From the NCBI RefSeq assembly GCF_029625435.1, contig NZ_CP121208.1:1550001-1614000 (forward strand): DNA of 64,000 bases, read 5' to 3'. The translations under genes and the position numbers were made by a program. Numbering within the stretch: the stretch's first letter is position 1; the number at the start of each line of letters is the position of its first letter. This DNA is from Arcanobacterium canis. Its GTDB lineage: Bacteria; Actinomycetota; Actinomycetes; Actinomycetales; Actinomycetaceae. The notes below the pieces were generated by a model. The model ran no database searches. It was not told where the DNA came from and was given only the letters and a program-made list of their open reading frames with translations. Shown piece by piece: positions 54,606 through 64,000 of this stretch.

Positions 54606-56421
54606 TTTCGCCTCCTTGAGCCGCCTGTGAGTCACTAGCGGTGTCGCCAGATTCTATCGCGGTTGGGTTACCTTTCGCCGCGATTTTAGCTTCATCGACT
54701 TTGCGCTTGCGCTCTTCATAGGCTTCCTCACCTGGGCCAGCATATGTTTCCGCTCGTTGTTCGTTCTCAGGGGAACCCGAGAAAAGTGAGGCTTCGTGAC
54801 CGGGTTTGACATTCGCGGTGGTTGTTAATGGCGAGTTCAGAGGCGACTCGTGAGCTTCTTGAGTAGCAGATTGGCTCAGCCGCTCTGCAATCGATGTTCG
54901 CTTAAACTTCCCCGAGCTGGCGAACTCTCTTGCCGCTTTCGCCATCGACTTTCCACGGTTCGCAATCTTTCCCGACGGCGTTCCCGCGGAAGACGCTGTG
55001 GAGGAAGATCGAGCAGCACTTTGAGTGGGTTTGGCCTCGGTATCGTCAGGATTTGAAGCCGATTCTGCTTTCTGCGCAAGGATTTTCATGTCAGCAGCAG
55101 TGAGGACTCGTGTGGACTGAACGTCTTGTTTTTCCAGCTCGAACGTGGACAGATAGCTCGGTTTGCGCACCGCAGTCTGCGCCTCACGCACTTGCTGCTT
55201 TGCTTTCTTTTCCTCAGCCAGGCGCGCCTCGACGAGAGCAGTTGTTACTTCACGCGACTCTTCAATAGAGACACTTTCATGGTGATATTCACGCTGATGA
55301 GGGATCGATTGGCGCGCCTCTTTCTGGATCCACAAAACAATTTGTTCGCGCAGATAATTCTTCAAATCAACCAACGTGGAGGAGTCCTTTGCGGAGATCA
55401 CCGCGCGAACCACGAGGTTTGTCCCACTGGCGTCACTCACCTGAAAAACGCCAAGGCGACCGTCCCAAAGATCAGAATTGGCCAGTAAACGCTCCACCTC
55501 AAGACGCATCGCCTGGACGGGAACCGCCCAGTCCACTTGCCACGTCACATCACCGTACATTTCGGGCGCACGCCTCGTCCAATTTTGGAACGGTTGTGAC
55601 ACAAGACGCTGCGAAGGGACGATAATTCGCCGTCCATCCCAAATCGCAAGAACCACATAGGTCAAAGTAATTTCCTCAACCGTTGTGTAATTGCCTTCGA
55701 AATCAACGATGTCACCAACACGAATCGAGTCAGAGAAAGCCAACTGCAGCCCCGCAAAGATATTGCTCAGTGTGCCTTGTGCAGCAATACCGGCGACTAC
55801 AGATAACACGCCCGCCGAAGCTAATAACGACGCTCCCGCCGCCCGAGCACCGGGGAATGTGAGGAGCACCGCAGCGAAGCCAATTAACCAGATCGCAACC
55901 AGAATCACCCGATGCAGGATCTGTGTTTGCGTTTCGATCCGGGCGGCCTTGGAACTCGATAGCTCACTGACGCGGGCATAGATCGACGTGACGATACCTT
56001 TCGCAATCGACGCGACAAGATACGTGCCAGCGATAATTGCCGCGATGAGGAACATTTGGCTCGCATACGCGAACCAATACGGCTCTACACCCTGGGCAGT
56101 GTTTGCGGCAGCAAAATTGAAGCCGAACCATGCCCCGATCACAATCAGCAACACGTCAATCGGACGCGCAGCTGCATGGATAATCGGCTTCAGGTGCTTG
56201 CGTCGAGCAACCATCGCAGTGAGAAACGCGATGGAAACTAGGCCAACGACGAGACCCGCAACCGCACCGACCCCGACCCCGATAACCATCTGCATCACGT
56301 CGAAAGACGCTTCGACTACTTCATGAGCTTTTTCTTCCAGCGACGACGGCGACGGGGATGGCGTGGGCGACGGTGTCGGAGACTTCGCCATGACTGCTTG
56401 AACGAACCAGTGGGTGAACAT
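54598..56421 (-). CDS. Mechanosensitive ion channel (MscS family) with long C-terminal tail
   Basis: 607 residues. An N-terminal Pro/Ser repeat ([13 protein letters not shown]) is followed by membrane helices near 40-70, 85-110, 125-150 and 175-215; the pore helix and MscS beta-domain follow ([36 protein letters not shown]). From about residue 400 a long charged tail (about 200 residues) is disordered. Such tails occur in actinobacterial MscS/MscCG proteins. Overlaps msrB. Confidence 0.9.
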   Translation of the reverse strand: MFTHWFVQAVMAKSPTPSPTPSPSPSSLEEKAHEVVEASFDVMQMVIGVGVGAVAGLVVGLVSIAFLTAMVARRKHLKPIIHAAARPIDVLLIVIGAWFGFNFAAANTAQGVEPYWFAYASQMFLIAAIIAGTYLVASIAKGIVTSIYARVSELSSSKAARIETQTQILHRVILVAIWLIGFAAVLLTFPGARAAGASLLASAGVLSVVAGIAAQGTLSNIFAGLQLAFSDSIRVGDIVDFEGNYTTVEEITLTYVVLAIWDGRRIIVPSQRLVSQPFQNWTRRAPEMYGDVTWQVDWAVPVQAMRLEVERLLANSDLWDGRLGVFQVSDASGTNLVVRAVISAKDSSTLVDLKNYLREQIVLWIQKEARQSIPHQREYHHESVSIEESREVTTALVEARLAEEKKAKQQVREAQTAVRKPSYLSTFELEKQDVQSTRVLTAADMKILAQKAESASNPDDTEAKPTQSAARSSSTASSAGTPSGKIANRGKSMAKAAREFASSGKFKRTSIAERLSQSATQEAHESPLNSPLTTTANVKPGHEASLFSGSPENEQRAETYAGPGEEAYEERKRKVDEAKIAAKGNPTAIESGDTASDSQAAQGGEND

Positions 56422-56632
56422 GTCTCAAGCCTACCGAGAAGATATGACAGTTTTTGCCTACCACCGGAGATTCCCTGCAACTTCTTTGGCAAAACGTTGA
56501 AATACCACCACTTTACGAGTGACGCACGTCATACTCTTTTGATTTTGCAAACCTCGTGCGATTCAGGCTAAACTAATACCCGTTCCACCGAGGATTCGGA
56601 ACGAGCAAGTAACCAACTTGTTGGTTATCTAG

Positions 56633-56705
56633 GCCCCCATCGTCTAGCGGCCTAGGACCCCGCCCTTTCACGGCGGTAGCACCGGTTCGAATCCGGTTGG
56701 GGGTA
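56633..56705 (+). tRNA. tRNA-Glu (UUC)
   Basis: Acceptor GCCCCCA pairs with TGGGGGT; anticodon loop CCTTTCA carries TTC; T-arm ACCGG-TTCGAAT-CCGGT. 73 nt. Confidence 0.95.
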
Positions 56706-56737
56706 CGGCTTCGCCAGAAGCTGCGAAAGCAAAATCT

Positions 56738-56811
56738 GGCCCTGTAGCGCAGTTGGTTAGCGCGCCGCCCTGTCACGGCGGAGGTCGCGGGTTCAAGTCC
56801 CGTCAGGGTCG
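56738..56811 (+). tRNA. tRNA-Asp (GUC)
   Basis: Acceptor GGCCCTG pairs with CAGGGTC; anticodon GTC within CCTGTCACG; T-arm GCGGG-TTCAAGT-CCCGT. 74 nt. Confidence 0.95.
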
Positions 56812-56820
56812 CGGAAGAAT

Positions 56821-56843
56821 CGCCCGGTTTCCGGGCGTTTTTT
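56821..56843 (+). terminator. Terminator after tRNA-Asp
   Basis: CGCCCGG-TTT-CCGGGCG followed by TTTTTT, ending 7 bp before tRNA-Phe. It divides the tRNA cluster in two transcripts or makes tRNA-Phe depend on readthrough. Confidence 0.9.
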
Positions 56844-56849
56844 CTCACT

Positions 56850-56922
56850 GGCTCTGTAGCTCAGTTGGTAGAGCGTTCGACTGAAAATCGAAAGGTCACC
56901 GGATCGACGCCGGTCGGAGCCA
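56850..56922 (+). tRNA. tRNA-Phe (GAA)
   Basis: Acceptor GGCTCTG pairs with CGGAGCC; anticodon GAA within ACTGAAAAT; 73 nt. The T-loop reads ATCGACG, differing from the common TTCGA start at its first position (A instead of T), which is unusual. Confidence 0.93.
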
Positions 56923-56924
56923 CC

Positions 56925-56958
56925 AAAACCCCGAGAATCAATGATTCATCGGGGTTTT
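56925..56958. terminator. Bidirectional terminator between tRNA-Phe and hemH
   Basis: AAAACCCCGA and TCGGGGTTTT around a 14-nt loop, ending 10 bp before the hemH stop. Confidence 0.88.
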
Positions 56959-56967
56959 GCTTTTGCC

Positions 56968-58026
56968 CTATAATCCCCAACCGCTGATTCCTCGACGCAC
57001 CTGCTGTTCCATGCTATCCATGAATGCTGGCGCGGTATTCGCCACAGGAATATAGGTAAAACCGTCTGCTGGCCCACCTGCTTTCACAAATTCGCCACGA
57101 TTCAAAATATTGATTTCCTGAAGTGTCTCAAGACAATCTGTGGCAAAACCTGGACACACCACATCAAGACGTCTCACACCAGCAGCCCCAAGCTCACGCA
57201 CAGTATCAATAGTGGCCGGGCCTACCCACTTGGCCGGACCAAATACAGATTGATACGTTGTCAGAACACCTCGGTCATATTCAGAATCAAGCCCGAGCCG
57301 GTGTACCACGGCCTTCGCCGTCGCCTCACACTCTCGAACATACGGATCGCCACTGTCCACCATCGCCTGCGGCAAGGAATGAAAGCTCAAAAGCAAACGC
57401 TCGCCTTGGGAAAAATTCGGCTGAGTGCCCCGATCTTCCCAGACCTTCTCAATCGCACTCGCTACGGCCTCGATGTAATGTGCATCGGTAGGGAAAGAAC
57501 GCATCATCCGAAACTCCAGCTGATCGCGATTCTCTAGTGACCACCGAGACACTTCATCCATCACACTCGCCACCGTCGTCGCCGAATACTGTGCATACAT
57601 TGGCATCACCAACACGCGTCGGTAACCACGCTGCTGCAGGTCAGTGAGCACCTGTCGAACGGTGGGCGCCGAATACCTCATCGCGAGGAAGACGTCGGCG
57701 TCTGCCCCTAAGCGTCGGTCAAGCTCGGCACGCTGAGCCTGGCTCCAGTGCATCAATGGTGACCCCACAACCCCCTCACCTGCTTTTTCTCCCCAAATCT
57801 GAGCGTACAAAGAAGCAGCATGACGCGGTCGGACACGCAAAATGATGCCTTCCAAGATTGGCCTCCATAACGCAGGGTGCATCTCGATCACGCGTCGATC
57901 CGTCAGGAATGTGCGAAGGAATCGGCGCACGTCTGCAATCGCTAACGAATCAGGTGTCCCAAGGTTGACCAACAGCACTGCCGGCTTCATTGCCCGAGCA
58001 TGTGGGGCCGCGAATGTTTTGACCAT
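56968..58026 (-). CDS. hemH: Ferrochelatase (coproporphyrin III type in actinobacteria)
   Basis: 352 residues. Core motifs: KPAVLLVNLGTPDS at the N-terminus, LLLSFHSLPQAMVDSGDPY with the metal-site His, VTYQSVFGPAKWVGP-like segment (LTTYQSVFGPAKW), and VVCPGFATDCLETL with Cys and Glu. In Gram-positives this enzyme inserts iron into coproporphyrin III. An internal ATG 12 codons in (MKPAVLL) could be the true start. Confidence 0.95.
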   Translation of the reverse strand: MVKTFAAPHARAMKPAVLLVNLGTPDSLAIADVRRFLRTFLTDRRVIEMHPALWRPILEGIILRVRPRHAASLYAQIWGEKAGEGVVGSPLMHWSQAQRAELDRRLGADADVFLAMRYSAPTVRQVLTDLQQRGYRRVLVMPMYAQYSATTVASVMDEVSRWSLENRDQLEFRMMRSFPTDAHYIEAVASAIEKVWEDRGTQPNFSQGERLLLSFHSLPQAMVDSGDPYVRECEATAKAVVHRLGLDSEYDRGVLTTYQSVFGPAKWVGPATIDTVRELGAAGVRRLDVVCPGFATDCLETLQEINILNRGEFVKAGGPADGFTYIPVANTAPAFMDSMEQQVRRGISGWGL

Positions 58027-58185
58027 GAAACTAATGTACTGAACACCGAATGGAATCCCTAATACGGTGCGTGATCATGCATACCTCTTCACGCGTTGCG
58101 CCACCAGCTCACGTCGGGCCATATCGAAGATATGCTAGGAAAAATCTCCCAGATTTCACGCTCAAGCACGCCGTAAACTAGCGGT

Positions 58186-58803
58186 GTGAACGTGATATGG
58201 GATATGGGCGGCACGCTCATTGATACGTATTCGCCGGTCAATGCATTGTTTGCGGCAAAAGTTGCCGACGCCGGGGGCGAGATTTCGCCCGCAGGCGTAG
58301 CAATATTGACCCGGCGTTCGATCTCCTCCGCTATTCAGACACTCGCACAGCGTTTCCTTATCTCAGAGGGAGAATTACACGCGGCGTACGATTCCTTAAA
58401 AGCGTCGTGGCAGGACACTCCCGCTCCGTTAATCGCCGGAGCACGGCGAGCACTGGAGGCAATTGTTGGCGACGGCGGGGTAAATGTTATTGTCACTCAC
58501 CGTGATCGTCCATCAGCCACAACATTGCTTGAACAACACGATCTTTCGCATCTCATCTCCGATATGATTTGCGCCCCCGACGGATTCCCGCGCAAGCCAG
58601 ATCCGACGATGTTCCTTGAGATACTTGAGCGCAGTGACCTCAAACCGTCGCGCACACTCGCTGTCGGCGATCGTGAAATCGATGTAACGGCAGCACATGC
58701 CGCTGGTTTACGCGCGGTGCGCCTCACACCCGATGGCGTTCGTGCTCAGACGAAAGCCGATTGGACTGTCCATCGTCTTCTTAAGGTTCCACACCTGCGT
58801 TAA
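58186..58803 (+). CDS. HAD-superfamily hydrolase
   Basis: 205 residues. HAD motif I WDMGGTLID, motif II Thr in VNVIVTHRDR, Lys in FPRKPDPTMF and motif IV AVGDREIDVTAAHAAG. Similar to phosphoglycolate-phosphatase-like enzymes, but the second Asp of motif I is replaced by Gly (DMGGT instead of DxDGT), as seen in the HAD hydrolases of YjjG/YfnB-like groups of lactobacilli. The substrate is unknown. It starts with a GTG. Confidence 0.82.
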   Translation: MNVIWDMGGTLIDTYSPVNALFAAKVADAGGEISPAGVAILTRRSISSAIQTLAQRFLISEGELHAAYDSLKASWQDTPAPLIAGARRALEAIVGDGGVNVIVTHRDRPSATTLLEQHDLSHLISDMICAPDGFPRKPDPTMFLEILERSDLKPSRTLAVGDREIDVTAAHAAGLRAVRLTPDGVRAQTKADWTVHRLLKVPHLR

Positions 58804-58809
58804 GCGACG

Positions 58810-59304
58810 CTACAGCGCCGCAACCGCTGAATCGTAATTTGGCTCCTCAGTTAACTCTGCAACTTGCTCGGTGTACACCACTGTGCCAGTCTCGTCGATG
58901 ACGACGACCGCGCGCGAAAGTAGCCCGGCGAACGCGCCCTCGCTCAAAGTCACGCCATAATCTGTACCAAAGGTTGAGCGGAACGCTGACGCTGGCAGAA
59001 CGTCGTCGAGTCCTTCAGCCACGCAGAAACGCGACGCCGCAAAAGGAAGATCCATCGAAACGCACAGCACTACTGTGTTGTCGAGGGAAGAGGCAAGGGG
59101 GTTAAAGTGCCGAACTGATGCGGCACACGTGGGAGTGTCGAGAGATGGGAAAATATTCAAAACAACGCGCTTACCCGCGAAATCTCCCAGTTTGAGTTCA
59201 GTCAAATCTTGGCCGACTAGGGCAAAATCAGGGGCCGTCGCCCCGACGCTGGGTAGCGAGCCAACAGTTACCGCGGACGTACCGCCAATGGTGATTTCAG
59301 TCAT
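58810..59304 (-). CDS. tpx: Thiol peroxidase
   Basis: 164 residues of the atypical 2-Cys peroxiredoxin Tpx. Peroxidatic Cys in FPSLDTPTCAASVR; resolving-Cys region as SRFCVAEG. N-terminus TEITIGGTSAVTVGSLP is typical. Converges with the HAD gene, 6 bp apart. Confidence 0.95.
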   Translation of the reverse strand: MTEITIGGTSAVTVGSLPSVGATAPDFALVGQDLTELKLGDFAGKRVVLNIFPSLDTPTCAASVRHFNPLASSLDNTVVLCVSMDLPFAASRFCVAEGLDDVLPASAFRSTFGTDYGVTLSEGAFAGLLSRAVVVIDETGTVVYTEQVAELTEEPNYDSAVAAL

Positions 59305-59452
59305 GCGTCTATCCTATGCACGGTGGTGTTGGAGACGGCAGGCTTGAACGCCGAGAGCGAATTACCTGTACTCACGCGCGCAAAGGGCAAGCGTCTTATA
59401 CCATAGAAAGGTAGCAGTGGCGCCAAGTGGGTGCCGCATTAAGGAGCCAAAC

Positions 59453-59857
59453 GTGACATTAGAGAACAATCCGAAGCAGGGGTCGTCAATCGGCGAACTG
59501 GTTGCAAAGATCACCGCACAGTTCTCAGCGCTCGTGCGCGACGAACTGAAATACGCCACAGTTCAGCTCCAGGCAAAGGTCACAAAACTTGGCATCGGTG
59601 GCGCATTACTCGCCGTTGTCGGTGTACTCGCTTTCTACCTGCTCACCCTTTTGTTGGGAGCAGCGGTCGCCGGTTTTGCAAAAATCATGCCGGTATGGGC
59701 TGCTTTCCTCACTGTGGCTGGAATTGTGCTCCTGATCATGGTTATCCTGACGCTCCTGGCGTTGGCAAAGTTTAAGTCGTCCAAGCAGAACGTTGTTGAT
59801 CCGAAGGCGGGTCTGATAAAGGACGTGGACGCAGTAAAGAAGGGATTCACAAAGTGA
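59453..59857 (+). CDS. Phage holin-like / DUF1469 membrane protein
   Basis: 134 residues from the GTG at 59453, preceded by AAGGAG. Amphipathic N-terminus (SIGELVAKITAQFSALVRDELKYA), then two helices (about 48-75, 80-105) and a charged tail. This is the Actinobacteria 'holin-X' membrane family, not a lytic-phage holin. Translationally coupled (4 bp overlap) to the DUF3618 gene; such pairs occur widely in actinobacteria. Function unclear. Confidence 0.85.
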   Translation: MTLENNPKQGSSIGELVAKITAQFSALVRDELKYATVQLQAKVTKLGIGGALLAVVGVLAFYLLTLLLGAAVAGFAKIMPVWAAFLTVAGIVLLIMVILTLLALAKFKSSKQNVVDPKAGLIKDVDAVKKGFTK

Positions 59858-60213
59858 GCGAAGCAGTGAACAGGGTTCAGGCAGCTGCAGATGCATCGCG
59901 TAAGTCTGCTAAAGATTACGAAGTGCATGACGATACCCCCGATAACCGCACGCCCGAGCAAATCGAAAAAGATATGCAGCGCGTGCGCGATGAAATGACC
60001 GCGACAGTCAATGAACTGGCAGCAAAGCTTGATCCGAAGCGCCTAAAAGAAGACGCCAAGACTGCAGCGTCTGCCAAGGTCAATGCTGCAAAGGAGAAAG
60101 CAGCGGAGTTCTTTGCTGCCGCGAAGAACGGAGATCGTCAAGCTATCGGCATCCTTGCCGCAGCAGGAACCGTCATTCTTGGTTTGGTTGCGCGAGCAAT
60201 CTTCAAGAAATAG
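59854..60213 (+). CDS. DUF3618 protein
   Basis: 119 residues. The DUF3618 signature RTPEQIEKDMQRVRDEMTATVNELAAKLDPKRL is followed by an Ala/Lys-rich coiled coil and a single C-terminal helix (AIGILAAAGTVILGLVARAIF). Partner of the preceding membrane protein. Function unknown. Confidence 0.88.
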   Translation: MSEAVNRVQAAADASRKSAKDYEVHDDTPDNRTPEQIEKDMQRVRDEMTATVNELAAKLDPKRLKEDAKTAASAKVNAAKEKAAEFFAAAKNGDRQAIGILAAAGTVILGLVARAIFKK

Positions 60214-60363
60214 GTTATCCATAGATAAGTAATTGAGCACAGTTCGGCCGCAGCGAACGTTCCACGTAGAGTTCACGCGAGGAAACGAGTAAACTGAGGC
60301 CGGAAATTGATGTGAAACATTTGGGGCATCATGCCCCTTCGAGAGTTGAGGGAGGTCGAGCCT

Positions 60364-60573
60364 ATGGGGCGCGGCCGTCAGAGAGCCAAGCAGCGTAAAG
60401 TAGCACGCGATCTTAAGTACTTCAGCCCGGAAACCGATTACCAGGCACTCGAGCGTGAACTGACTTCTCACAATGAGAAGGATGATGACGCCAGTGATTG
60501 GGAGGAGTACGATCCGGATCACTACGAGGTTCCCCCAGCAACAGATGACTGGGATGAAAACGACTGGAAGTAA
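60364..60573 (+). CDS. DUF3073 protein
   Basis: 69 residues from the ATG at 60364 with GGGAGG ahead. N-terminus MGRGRQRAKQRKVARDLKYFSPETDY is the DUF3073 signature; the tail is very acidic (DASDWEEYDPDHYEVPP). A small conserved actinobacterial protein, basic then acidic, of unknown function. Monocistronic with a strong terminator. Confidence 0.9.
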   Translation: MGRGRQRAKQRKVARDLKYFSPETDYQALERELTSHNEKDDDASDWEEYDPDHYEVPPATDDWDENDWK

Positions 60574-60589
60574 TTCCAGCTCGTACTGA

Positions 60590-60633
60590 CGTTAGTGGAG
60601 GGCGAGGCCATATGGCCTCGCCCTCCACTAACG
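60590..60633. terminator. 44-bp perfect palindrome (terminator) after DUF3073 gene
   Basis: CGTTAGTGGAGGGCGAGGCC, centre ATAT, and the exact complement, then TTTAT. Likely bidirectional, also serving the converging SCP gene. Confidence 0.85.
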
Positions 60634-60687
60634 TTTATCGTGGCACCACCCAGATTGCTCGATGACACGAACTGAGGCTTGTGGGCC

Positions 60688-61046
60688 TCAGAGTCCCAAC
60701 TGTGCTGGGCCAAAAAGTGGCAGATACGGCGTGAGATCTGCACGCGTGCCTGAGTGCGAGATGGTGCGTGTATCAACTTCGCGTCCCACCACAAGATCGA
60801 GCCACGTTTGGCCATCCATTTCCACAACATTCGGTGGAGTGCCACGTCGGTGGTTGATTCCTTCGATTGCTTGGACAGCCCCGATCCAGGGCACACGAAT
60901 CTCCACCGCATGACCTGGATGACGCTCAGCAAATTCTTCAAGTGCAAAACGCACAGCAGTGATCAGCGTCGGACGCGACACCTCTCCCCCATGCGCGTAA
61001 GCCCGAATTGCTTCTAGCCCGTCCTGCGAAGAAATTCGTCGTTTCA

Positions 61047-61047
<1 letters not shown>
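60688..61047 (-). CDS. Sterol-carrier (SCP2-like) family protein
   Basis: 119 residues. It resembles the actinobacterial 'sterol carrier family protein', with VEIRVPWIGAVQAIEGINHRRGTPPNVVEMDGQTWLDLVVG carrying the SCP-like strand pattern. It probably binds a lipid-like ligand; its partner is unknown. Its ATG overlaps the gdhA stop (TGATG), so it is translationally coupled; a GTG one codon upstream is the alternative start. Confidence 0.82.
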
Positions 61048-62423
<1,376 letters not shown>

Positions 62424-62537
62424 TCAGCCTAAATCATCAACGGCCGATACGCCGAGAAAACCACATGGTGGGACAACTACTGGCGACAGGTTGGTGAACA
62501 TCCCAATGAGCAGGTACGCCTATTCGCCCAGATTTCG

Positions 62538-63239
62538 TCAGCTCTCGCGGGGTTGCAGCCCTAACGCCGAAATAATCATCCTCAATACAAGGGAGGTCAT
62601 CGCACGTGCATCAAGCTCAACAAGAGATTGATCAGCACCGATTATCGTTTCACCATTATTATTCGCTGCTCCATGGCGAGCATTGAGCCAGTGTTCACCC
62701 ACTCCGCGCACGAATGACACCATCCCGACAGCCCAGACGCGTGACCGAATGCGCTCGCCTTCGTCGTCGCCACTTCCTTGGGAAGGAACGGCTGCACTGA
62801 TAGCAGAGAGGAGAGCTTCATCAATTTCACCAGCCAACGGCACGATACTGTCGTTTTCTGGCGGAGCCGACGTCATAAACACGTAAACATGGGGATCGTT
62901 TTGAAGCATCGAAAAATATGAGAACAACGTGTGTTCCATCACCTGCTCAAGATCGAGTCCCGAGCGATGTTCAACTTCAACCGTCGTTTTCCACCCGTTG
63001 ACGAACCGATCGGCAACTGCTCGCTGCAATCCCACCTTGTCACCGAAATATCGGTAGATAATCGACTTCGAGGTGCCGAGCTCCTTGGCTATTTGATCCA
63101 TCGAAACAGTGCAGCCGTAGCGACGAATCACATCCATCACTTGGTCAATCAACGCTTCATATCGCGTTTGACGATGTTCCTCCCAGCGCAAATTACGGCG
63201 ATCAACTTGCTCTTGTTGACACTGTGGTTCGTAGGGCAT
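62538..63239 (-). CDS. TetR-family transcriptional regulator
   Basis: 233 residues from the ATG at 63239 (AAGGAG ahead). The HTH is MDVIRRYGCTVSMDQIAKELGTSKSIIYRYFGDKVGLQRAVADRF; the C-terminal ligand domain is helical, with GMVSFVRGVGEHWLNAR as in regulators of fatty-acid or drug-efflux genes. An N-terminal Gln/Arg-rich extension of 30 residues precedes the HTH. Target unknown. Confidence 0.9.
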   Translation of the reverse strand: MPYEPQCQQEQVDRRNLRWEEHRQTRYEALIDQVMDVIRRYGCTVSMDQIAKELGTSKSIIYRYFGDKVGLQRAVADRFVNGWKTTVEVEHRSGLDLEQVMEHTLFSYFSMLQNDPHVYVFMTSAPPENDSIVPLAGEIDEALLSAISAAVPSQGSGDDEGERIRSRVWAVGMVSFVRGVGEHWLNARHGAANNNGETIIGADQSLVELDARAMTSLVLRMIISALGLQPRES

Positions 63240-63417
63240 CACGAAAACTCCTTCAACGATTATCACAATGCTTGACACATCTGCTCGACATTTTCCCTGC
63301 TCATATAGGGTACGGGCATGATCATCAGTGTGTCGCGTCGCCACTCCGGTAGACTGACGTAAGTTGTCGCGGCATCATGACCCGGCACGTCCAGGAATGC
63401 CGAACGAAAGGATTCTC

Positions 63418-64000
63418 ATGGCTTCCAAATGGTTGAAGGCCGCCGCGATCGCGCTCCCAGCAGCGCTATTGTTCGGCGCATGTGACACTACAATGTCCGT
63501 CAAATTCAACGAAGACCGAACCGCTGAAGTGATCATGGATATTCACGACACCGATGGTGCTCTGACCAAACTCGCAGGTAATCGAATCAACTGTGACTCC
63601 TTTAAGGAACAGCTCAAGACACAGGCGAAGGATCAAGATACCAAGGTTGAAGATCTGACTAACGGTGGAAATCTTCACTGCAAGCTGTCCTCGAAGGGGC
63701 CAATCTCAGCCTCTTTCAAGGGTGAGAGTTTCAAAGAGACCGATACCACCTACATTTTTGACGGCTCAAGCCTTGCAGGTCTCAAACAACGTGATCTGAA
63801 GCAAATGAAGGAACTCCCCTTCCCTCTCAACATCAAGATGAACATTGAAATGCCCGGAGAAATTGTGAAAACCGAAGGCGATGTCAAGGTTTCGGGGAAC
63901 ACCGCCACCATCGAGGGCATTGACGCACTTGCCAAGGGCTTCACAGTTGAGGGCAAGAAGAATGCTTCGATGGCCTCAAGCATCGGCCTGTGGATCGCTA
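63418..64000 (+). CDS. LppM-like lipoprotein, 3' end outside the window
   Basis: At least 194 residues. A signal peptide with lipobox LLFGAC (Cys near residue 22) is followed by CDTTMSVKFNEDRTAEVIMDI, the pattern of the LppM domain (beta-rich, mycobacterial LppM-like), and a Cys pair (INCDSF, LHCKL) that may form a disulfide. The sequence near the right edge (SSIGLWIA) looks like the start of a C-terminal membrane helix. Preceded by GAAAGGA. Partial. Confidence 0.8.
   Translation, partial: MASKWLKAAAIALPAALLFGACDTTMSVKFNEDRTAEVIMDIHDTDGALTKLAGNRINCDSFKEQLKTQAKDQDTKVEDLTNGGNLHCKLSSKGPISASFKGESFKETDTTYIFDGSSLAGLKQRDLKQMKELPFPLNIKMNIEMPGEIVKTEGDVKVSGNTATIEGIDALAKGFTVEGKKNASMASSIGLWIA

Noticed and set aside
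56573-56848. 91-residue open frame antisense to tRNA-Glu and tRNA-Asp
   Set aside because: Lies wholly over tRNA genes; a spurious translation of tRNA sequence.
62435-62564. Plus-strand peptide NGRYAEKTTWWDNYWRQVGEHPNEQVRLF that looks codon-like between gdhA and the TetR gene
   Set aside because: Preceded by a stop, no start codon or RBS, and it overlaps the TetR 3' end. It may be the end of a lost gene but cannot be supported.

Overview
The window comes from a Gram-positive, high-GC actinobacterium, most likely of the Actinomycetaceae (Arcanobacterium/Trueperella/Actinomyces relatives). This rests on family content: actinobacterial DUF3073, DUF3618, DUF2342 and sterol-carrier proteins, a RipA-like NlpC/P60 protein, ClpC, MutT1, PspC-fused kinases, the ftsH-folE junction and a mid-50s GC feel. 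The species call is inference; no search was possible.

Layout. Positions 1-6300 hold the housekeeping block folE(partial)-ftsH-tilS-DUF2342 metalloprotease-PBP4-type carboxypeptidase, divergent from ppa. Positions 6300-16420 hold a secreted NlpC/P60 endopeptidase, an alpha/beta hydrolase, an unassigned two-domain protein, feoABC iron uptake and ppdK. Positions 16500-21400 hold an envelope-stress locus: PspC protein plus a small membrane protein, divergent from a PspC-fused histidine kinase/LuxR regulator pair, then an MFS transporter. Positions 21375-26736 carry three paralogous membrane-anchored antigen-85-like esterases with a yceI gene between them. Positions 26981-29311 are the most interesting chromosomal stretch: a small two-TM membrane protein, a 63-residue secreted peptide with a two-cysteine tail, and a translationally coupled NarL-type histidine kinase and response regulator. 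It looks like an undescribed peptide signalling or bacteriocin/immunity locus.

Positions 29408-44181 return to core genes: clpC, a five-gene operon ending in dtd, the phosphate cluster pstSCAB with a PHO-box-like repeat, mutT1 and ppk.

Positions 44429-53280 are an accessory island next to tRNA-Lys, bounded by two identical 54-bp direct repeats that include the tRNA terminator hairpin. Inside are a complete IS1249-like element with 8-bp target duplication, a transposase remnant, an XRE/ImmA pair (ImmA frameshifted) with a shared operator motif, a BcgI-like two-gene restriction-modification system, a guanidine-III riboswitch in front of an SMR guanidinium exporter, a serine recombinase remnant and an Abi-like gene. 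No intact integrase is present.

Positions 53308-64000 are core again: an EEP-family phosphatase/nuclease, msrB-mscS, tRNA-Glu/Asp/Phe, ferrochelatase, a HAD hydrolase, tpx, a holin-like/DUF3618 pair, DUF3073, gdhA with an SCP-family gene, a TetR regulator and a lipoprotein running off the end.
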